NCBI GenBank assembly: GCA_963971425.1
Contig: OZ020517.1
Span: 14,386,501 to 14,450,500 of the forward strand
Length of the DNA stretch: 64,000 nt
Source of the DNA: Bryoerythrophyllum caledonicum
Taxonomy: Eukaryota > Streptophyta > Bryopsida > Pottiales > Pottiaceae
Direction: 5' to 3'
Shown here: one piece after another, positions 58,501 to 64,000 of the stretch
Position numbering within the stretch: position 1 is the stretch's first letter
How the letters are laid out: the number at the start of each line of letters is the position of its first letter
The notes under the pieces: model-generated
What the model was told of the DNA's origin: nothing
Seen by the model: only the letters and a program-made list of their open reading frames with translations
Database searches by the model: none
Position numbers and translations under genes: made by a program

Positions 58501-61500
58501 TCATCTTTTGTCCGATATAAGGAGAAAGAAACGATAGCTTGAAGCTGAATTTGAGATTGCAGATGCAAATAAATATAAAGACGGGTCAGTCTACTAAGCT
58601 CCATGGAAATGGTATCAGGTGATAACGGTACCTTGTAAAAACCTTAGAAGAGACCAGCTGATAAATATACTCAAAAACCGTGCCAAGGGGTCTGGCTTTT
58701 GCAATTCGATCCACGGAGGCTCACCGTTATGCCACAGTATCACAATAGAAGCCTGAAAAAAAACTGGAATTAGAAAAGCTACGTCGCCAGTTCATTCAAG
58801 GATCCAAGGAAGTTACAGTATAAAAAGTTCACTGCATCTGTAACAAGGAGTCTTCCATCGATACCCGACACAACGACCTACAGATACCTCTGACAAAATG
58901 GCGGGAAGTAATTCGATATTTCAATTTAGATGCTTCCAAATCTTATAAAGTGCATCAGACTACTGCTTACGAAAACACTTTCTAAGAACTGCGGATATGT
59001 GGGATTACACAGAAGTAAAGAAGACATTACTCAACAACGAAGGTGCTTTGAGTAGATGTCTTGAATTTCACATTGACATCAAAGATTAAAAACTTAGTGT
59101 AACTAAATAGACGCACCTGCAGAATTAAAAGATAGCCTATCCACAATTTGTCGAAGCTGCGAAAGATATACCAGAATGATCGCTGCTCAACAAACCCAGT
59201 TTTCCCCACCTTCTCACGTTGTGGTTTCCTTCCACGATTCTACAAGGTCAAAAAGAATCTGTCAGATTTTTATAAGAACATACTTTCAGTTTCGATTTCA
59301 TGAGCACCCACATATGAACGTCTTCAGCATGGACTCCTAGCCAACATTTAAGGATAATGAAGAACATCAAATTCAGCAATTCCAATCAAGGACTGAACCA
59401 AACCAGGAAACCCCAAAGCTGTTAATAATAAAGTAGTAGATCGTATACTTACAAGGTACCCTCTCTCTCTCTTAGGCTCAACAAAATAGTAACAGTCTGT
59501 TTTCAAAGGCCATTGCAGCTGTTTGAAGCAACGTGAGGTCCTGCATATATGTTGATAAAAATGAGTGACCTAAACTCTACTGACAGCAATTTAGAGACTC
59601 AAAAACTTGAGAATTTCAAGGAACTGGACAACTGCCAAAAGCATCCTGATCTTCAGATAGTTTAACAAGTAATCCAGACAGCTAATCTTTGAATCAGACA
59701 ACCTGTAAAGAACGCTGAGACAATGTCAAAAACTGCAGCTATTCGATTAGGAATATACCAAAAGTACTCGTTAAGATCATCATAATTTCGCCATGAAGAG
59801 TGAGGGGCCGTCCCACCATTATTCGAATCCGCCTCCTGGAGATTCAAAAAAGATAATGCTCAATTTTCTGCAAAGTCAGCTATGTTTGCAAAACCATGCA
59901 GCCTGCAATTAACTTATTAATGTAGTTGTGAAGAAATTGAAGGTTGAAAGGTTGCAAAACAAAAGCTTCACTTCCAGCAAAACTCAGCAGCTACACGTAA
60001 GTGTTTCCTAGTCGTACCCCTGACGACTATTAATGAGCCAAAATCTAAAAATAAACCACAAGAATGGAATTATACTGAAACCTACCGCTTTCAAGATACT
60101 GTAAAGTGGCACAACGACTTGATTGAGAAAGCCATTATGGCCCGAATAAGCAGGCATTATATCGCGAGGGTCGGTATCCTCTACAAGCCGATCTAACAAT
60201 CTATTCAGTTCGCCGAGCATCTGCAGAACAATTCCTGTAGAGTCACTTCATTGCATTTGACAGCAAACGCAAGTTCTTCTGACAAGCGAATGCAAGAGCA
60301 TAGAGAAGCTTTTTGGAAAGAGAGTTATCACACAATGTAAAGAAGGTTATGAGAATTGAAAAGAAACCCACACTTGTTATTCACGTGTTTCGAGAATGAC
60401 GTTGATGTGCAAGTAAGACACACATCAAGAACTAAAACCTGCGATTCTAAAATTTCGAAATAAGAGCATGGGTCTCAGAGCAATGGACGATAAACTGAAA
60501 TGACTGGGAAATCGGCAACTACAAATAGTGCAGATAAATACGTGGTGGTAGATGAAACACAGGCATTCTGGCATGAACCGCAAGTTTGCTGCCTCTCCCC
60601 ATATCAGGAGATAGAGACATATATAGATCAACTCCCGCCGTTCGTCAAATTGTTCCGGATTAGCCTCTAGCAACCTTCGAACATCACCAACCTAGAGTTA
60701 GAAGTCCTTTACAATCATAAAGCTTGTGGAGACACTCAAGTGCTCCATAGGTCTACAACAGAATTTTACTACTTGGGAAGTAAATGACTAGGTGTAGGAG
60801 AGATCTTAACAGCGGATTGCTTACTCTCTTTAGTTCGGGATTGATTATAGCCACTTCAACAGGGAATCCTCAAAACTTGTTACATTGCCTCAAAATTAAC
60901 TAATTTACAAGGGAACTAGAATACGATAGATTACAATACATCAATCTGTTTCGAGGCCTTACTTCAAGTTATTTCTGCGACCAATAAATCTGCACCAGAA
61001 AACATAATTATTCGTCACCTTTTTCCGAGTCTTTCTAACAACAGTCGCTTCCAGCTGCAGCAAACAAGGAACACATCATTAAAAATTTATGTTGCTGGTC
61101 TGTGAAGTACAACGTATTCGCCATCGCAAGCGAAATTTTCACAAACGCCCTTAAGCACCAGAAAGCACAACTATTATCATCAGCTAATAACGCTACACGA
61201 GTCTGCAAACGTAGTCCTCTTACAATTTCTCGACGTTACATTCTGAACATAATTCGTCAACCTCTGTTTGGCGGAGTTTCCTTTTAATTATCAGACACAC
61301 ACATGAATCCCATTTATCAAAGAGCTGAAATTGAATCCCATTTTGATCTCAAGCATTTTGGTGGACATTCAAAATCTGGACCTAGGAATTGCGCTAATAA
61401 AAAACCGCATATAGATGGCATCAAGAGACGGCTCATACTGTCTCAAAAGTAGGCCCTGCATGGTACAACTGCATCATTCCATTTGCAAGCAGCAGGACAA

Positions 61501-62474
61501 GATGTTCTCGCTGATTCCTCACATTGGCTGCCTGTACACGTGACAAAACCATTGTGAATGAAGTGTTAGATGAATAATTTAGTAAGAAAAAGAAAGACAG
61601 TCTAACGGTGCCAAAAAATACAGTCGACCACAGAATTATGTTTCGAGAATAGAATGCACGGCGCTTGTTACATACGAACCTCAAGCTTTGAAAGGAAGCG
61701 AGAGTTTTGAAACCAGCATAGAAACAGTAAGACTTCTCAAAAATGAGAGTTAGTGTTGCACACCTGGAAACCAAAGAAACCACCTAGCCAGTCCAGCATA
61801 TCCATATCAGGTGTCCATTCTACATCTGGAGGCATTGGTAGATCATCGATCACCTTCAGAGCAGAAATGGCTGCTTTCACCTGAACAATTCTCGACCAAA
61901 AAGCAACCAAGTTCGCTCAGTCTCTACTGACATACAGCAGTAAAGTAATCCGTTTGTGTATATCTGATCATGGAATCATGACATTTCATACACAAGGATT
62001 CACCGCCACAAAAAACTTCACGTCACCGCGAGATGTCACCTCTTCTCGAAAGGATTCTTTTGGTTAGATACTCACACCAGTTTGCGCTAAAGATTTCTAT
62101 ATTTACGGTGGAAAACTTTTTCAAAACATTACTGCTGCATATTATTTCACACCAATCATCATAATAAATATTTTTCACACCTTTCTGACGATTACGATTC
62201 TACAAGCCTTTACAAAACCTCTCAACACAATGTGTTATTCATAGTACTTGAACGATTCAGGGTCGAATCGTGCTCATGGCAATCAAGATAACCTACTCAG
62301 TTCAATTCTTCGGATTCCGTTGCTTAAGAGAGCAGCTTTCTAGAGAGAAAGCAAAGCTCCACGCACCTCAGGAAACGACATGCCAGCATGGTAGACTGAT
62401 GAATCGTCCACAGGCAGAATGTTGTACACGCCTTCTTCTGCTCGGCCTACTACTTGGTCTACTTCCTGGTCCAT
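49535..62474 (-). CDS. Callose synthase (1,3-beta-glucan synthase, GT48), GSL1/GSL5 type
   Basis: Makes 1,3-beta-glucan from UDP-glucose at the plasma membrane. The model has 29 exons and 1784 residues, against about 1780 for Arabidopsis GSL5. Exons from 5': 62474-62367, 61880-61764, 61531-61439, 61054-60963, 60674-60542, 60220-60086, 59835-59759, 59540-59453, 59239-59117, 58752-58632, 58295-58172, 57864-57666, 57290-57238, 57043-56983, 56805-56724, 56526-56483, 56351-56265, 56017-55923, 55460-55388, 55104-55013, 54905-54824, 54643-54323, 53984-53679, 53446-53314, 53069-52913, 52694-52151, 51883-51518, 51262-50765, 50485-49535. All junctions keep frame. It starts MDQEVDQVVGRAEEGVYNILP, without the long N-terminal domain of other callose synthases. 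GKTGFVEQRSFWYI, RRISFFSNSLFMTMPRAPQ, LTPYYNEEVIYS, RGGISKASRTINISEDIF and GKGRDVGLNQ are the conserved catalytic-loop blocks. Membrane clusters lie on both sides. A Met-Gly-Ser repeat sits in the variable loop (exon 26). Confidence 0.95.
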
Positions 62475-63874
62475 CGCGATACTCCAAAAAGCCTACCACG
62501 CTCAGAGAAGAGCCTTCAGAGCGTAAATGAGAATCCGGCCTCTACTCCACCACCACAAGCTGCAAATCGCCAATACGCAACCAGTCCTCTCGCCAAGCTT
62601 GCCATAGCACACACTTCCGCATTGTTGCCTGCAATTCAGGAAAACAGACACGAGTACTCCAGTAACCGCGCCACTAGCACCCCGGCAGAAACTCTGTCCC
62701 CCCTACGCTCCTTCACTCCATCCCTACATTGATTGAGAACCAGACAACCTGCGAACACGCACCAGTACATAACCTAAATCGTCACAACACCGCAACTATC
62801 AGTTACTCTCAAAGCAATCAAAACCGCCAAATGCTACAAAATCCTCCTGCGCTCCTCAAAAACCGACAAACCGCAACTCCACGCGGCGATCATCGCCACC
62901 GAACAATCAGAAACAAAGAGCACCGAACAATCCAAAACACAATTCCACACTCACGAGAAACACAGTCTCGACAACAAAACCTCGTCACCGACCGATCACG
63001 GCATTCTAACCTCCTGAATCCTCCGAAACAGCCAATGCTCCTCCCTCTCCGTCAGATCACAAGCTCCAGTCCAAAGCAAATCGCCGAATCACAACCACAC
63101 TCCGACTAGCGAACACACACTCGGCCGAAGAGCGCCATTCAGATCCTGACTATGGCGAGCAACGATCGACAAAGTCCCTGGAAACAAGCCCTCTCGTTTG
63201 AATCAATCCACGCGGTCCCTAGATCTCCGAGGGACGAATCACCCCAGGGTGTACATCCTGGCCCTCAAATCCAGCGAGATTCAAATTCTCCTTCGCCCGA
63301 CTCCGAAGGACGTCGACACAAAATTTGGAGTCAGGGAATATCAGGAAAAAATGGAAGAAAAGGCACACTACATCAGAGGCCGCACTAAATAAGATGTCGG
63401 GTTATGTAGATGTAGGTGGGGGATATCTAGGATTTGAGGTATATCGACACAGATATCGAGCGTCTTCATGTGGCCTCTGCAGACTAACGACCTTTCGAGT
63501 ACCTTAGGTTACAGAATCTAGGAGTGGCCTACATCTCACGGGTGGATAGGTTCTGGAAGATTAGCTTTATGGGACCGACTGAACATCGCTGGCCTGACAG
63601 CAGCCGTCATTTTTTTCAGTTGGACCTGGTCCCAGGCGCATGTGGGGCCCGTGATTCATCTGCCACCGGCAGCGGGCAGCGGGCAGCGGTTTCAGATTAT
63701 TTAGGAATTGTCGCATCTTTAACCCTTATACGTCACTGGTGGCCACAGTATTCTACATGTATGGTGTTGTATGTTTGAGCATGATAAGGTTTAGGTATTG
63801 AAATGAAGAAGGAGAAGAACTACAGTCACCGAAAATAGGCTGGAGTGGAGACGAACGTTGGTCCCCGGGTAAGG
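62475..63874. other. Upstream region of the callose synthase gene
   Basis: Probably its promoter and 5' untranslated region. Plus-strand frames here are chance. A short GGCAGCG triplication lies near 63668-63690, and a single TTAACCCTTATACGTCA end-like motif at 63719 resembles the MITE ends. Confidence 0.35.
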
Positions 63875-63981
63875 GAGCCGGCGTGAATAAAGTGTCTGTT
63901 CATTCCACCCCTAAGACCATGTCCACCAGGCAAGGGATTAGTAGAATGGAACTACTTCCTCCTCTTGAGGGTAGACACTAT
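63875..63981 (+). repeat. Dispersed ~105-bp repeat, copy 3
   Basis: The same unit as at 16206-16310, from GAGCCGGCGTGAATAAAG to TAGACACTAT, in the same orientation and with most bases identical. It is cut off from further context by the window end. Confidence 0.65.
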
Positions 63982-64000
63982 GTACCAAGTAACCAAACAC

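Noticed and set aside
58260..58604. 114-codon minus-strand frame within the callose synthase gene
   Set aside because: The splice model places it in the intron between exons 10 and 11. The family protein runs from RFLQ directly into GLLDVGSQYSLV, so this frame is intronic.
63152..63778. Plus-strand frames near the window end
   Set aside because: They are short, have no family match, and lie in the upstream region of the callose synthase gene.
1..64000. tRNA, rRNA or other structured RNA genes
   Set aside because: No cloverleaf or rRNA-like stretch was recognised by eye. A covariance-model scan would be needed to exclude small ones.

Overview
The window is nuclear DNA of a green land plant or a close streptophyte relative. 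It holds spliced genes with GT/AG introns: a plant callose synthase, an organellar-type PPR protein, a plant SDP6 glycerol-3-phosphate dehydrogenase and a Werner-type exonuclease. TTTAGGG-type telomere-like motifs sit in introns. Three features argue against a flowering plant: the intron-rich form of the GSL1/GSL5-type callose synthase, the DNA-methyltransferase-bearing Ty3/Gypsy relic, and the unusual LINE. A bryophyte, lycophyte or streptophyte alga is my inference; the species cannot be read from the sequence.

Layout. Positions 1-30,200 are a transposon graveyard: (a) a Ty3/Gypsy relic that carries a cytosine-C5 DNA methyltransferase next to its integrase (818-2640); (b) TTAA-flanked, piggyBac-like MITEs (2642, 7535, 9223, 29824); (c) a dead Tc1/mariner transposase (8240-8905) followed by two adjacent foldback elements with mariner-like CAGTG ends and internal repeats of about 150-180 bp (9588-11395); (d) a truncated Ty1/Copia pol (13037-14416); (e) a large non-LTR retrotransposon on the minus strand (16386-23364, perhaps to 25652). 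Positions 25,800-29,800 show no gene that I recognise.

Positions 30,800-62,500 are the gene-bearing part. In order they are an 18-exon PPR gene (+), a 7-exon WRN-like exonuclease (-), intronless GC-rich SDP6 (-), an AT-rich gap, an intronless GC-rich alpha/beta-hydrolase (+), a GT25-like type II membrane glycosyltransferase (-), and a 29-exon callose synthase of 1784 codons (-). The splice models of the PPR, exonuclease and callose synthase genes were assembled by hand and keep frame throughout.

Most interesting content. The LINE appears to encode, in order: a 2A-type ribosome-skipping motif, an APE-type endonuclease, reverse transcriptase, a Cys-rich and chromodomain-like stretch, a domain resembling PCIF1-type N6-adenine methyltransferases, RNase H, a zinc-knuckle and a PD-(D/E)XK-like segment. 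Dual endonucleases recall the Dualen family of green algae; the PCIF1-like insertion and the 2A motif are what look new. With the C5-methyltransferase in the Gypsy relic, two unrelated retroelements in one window each carry a nucleic-acid methyltransferase. Both copies here are damaged, so intact copies elsewhere in the genome would have to show function.
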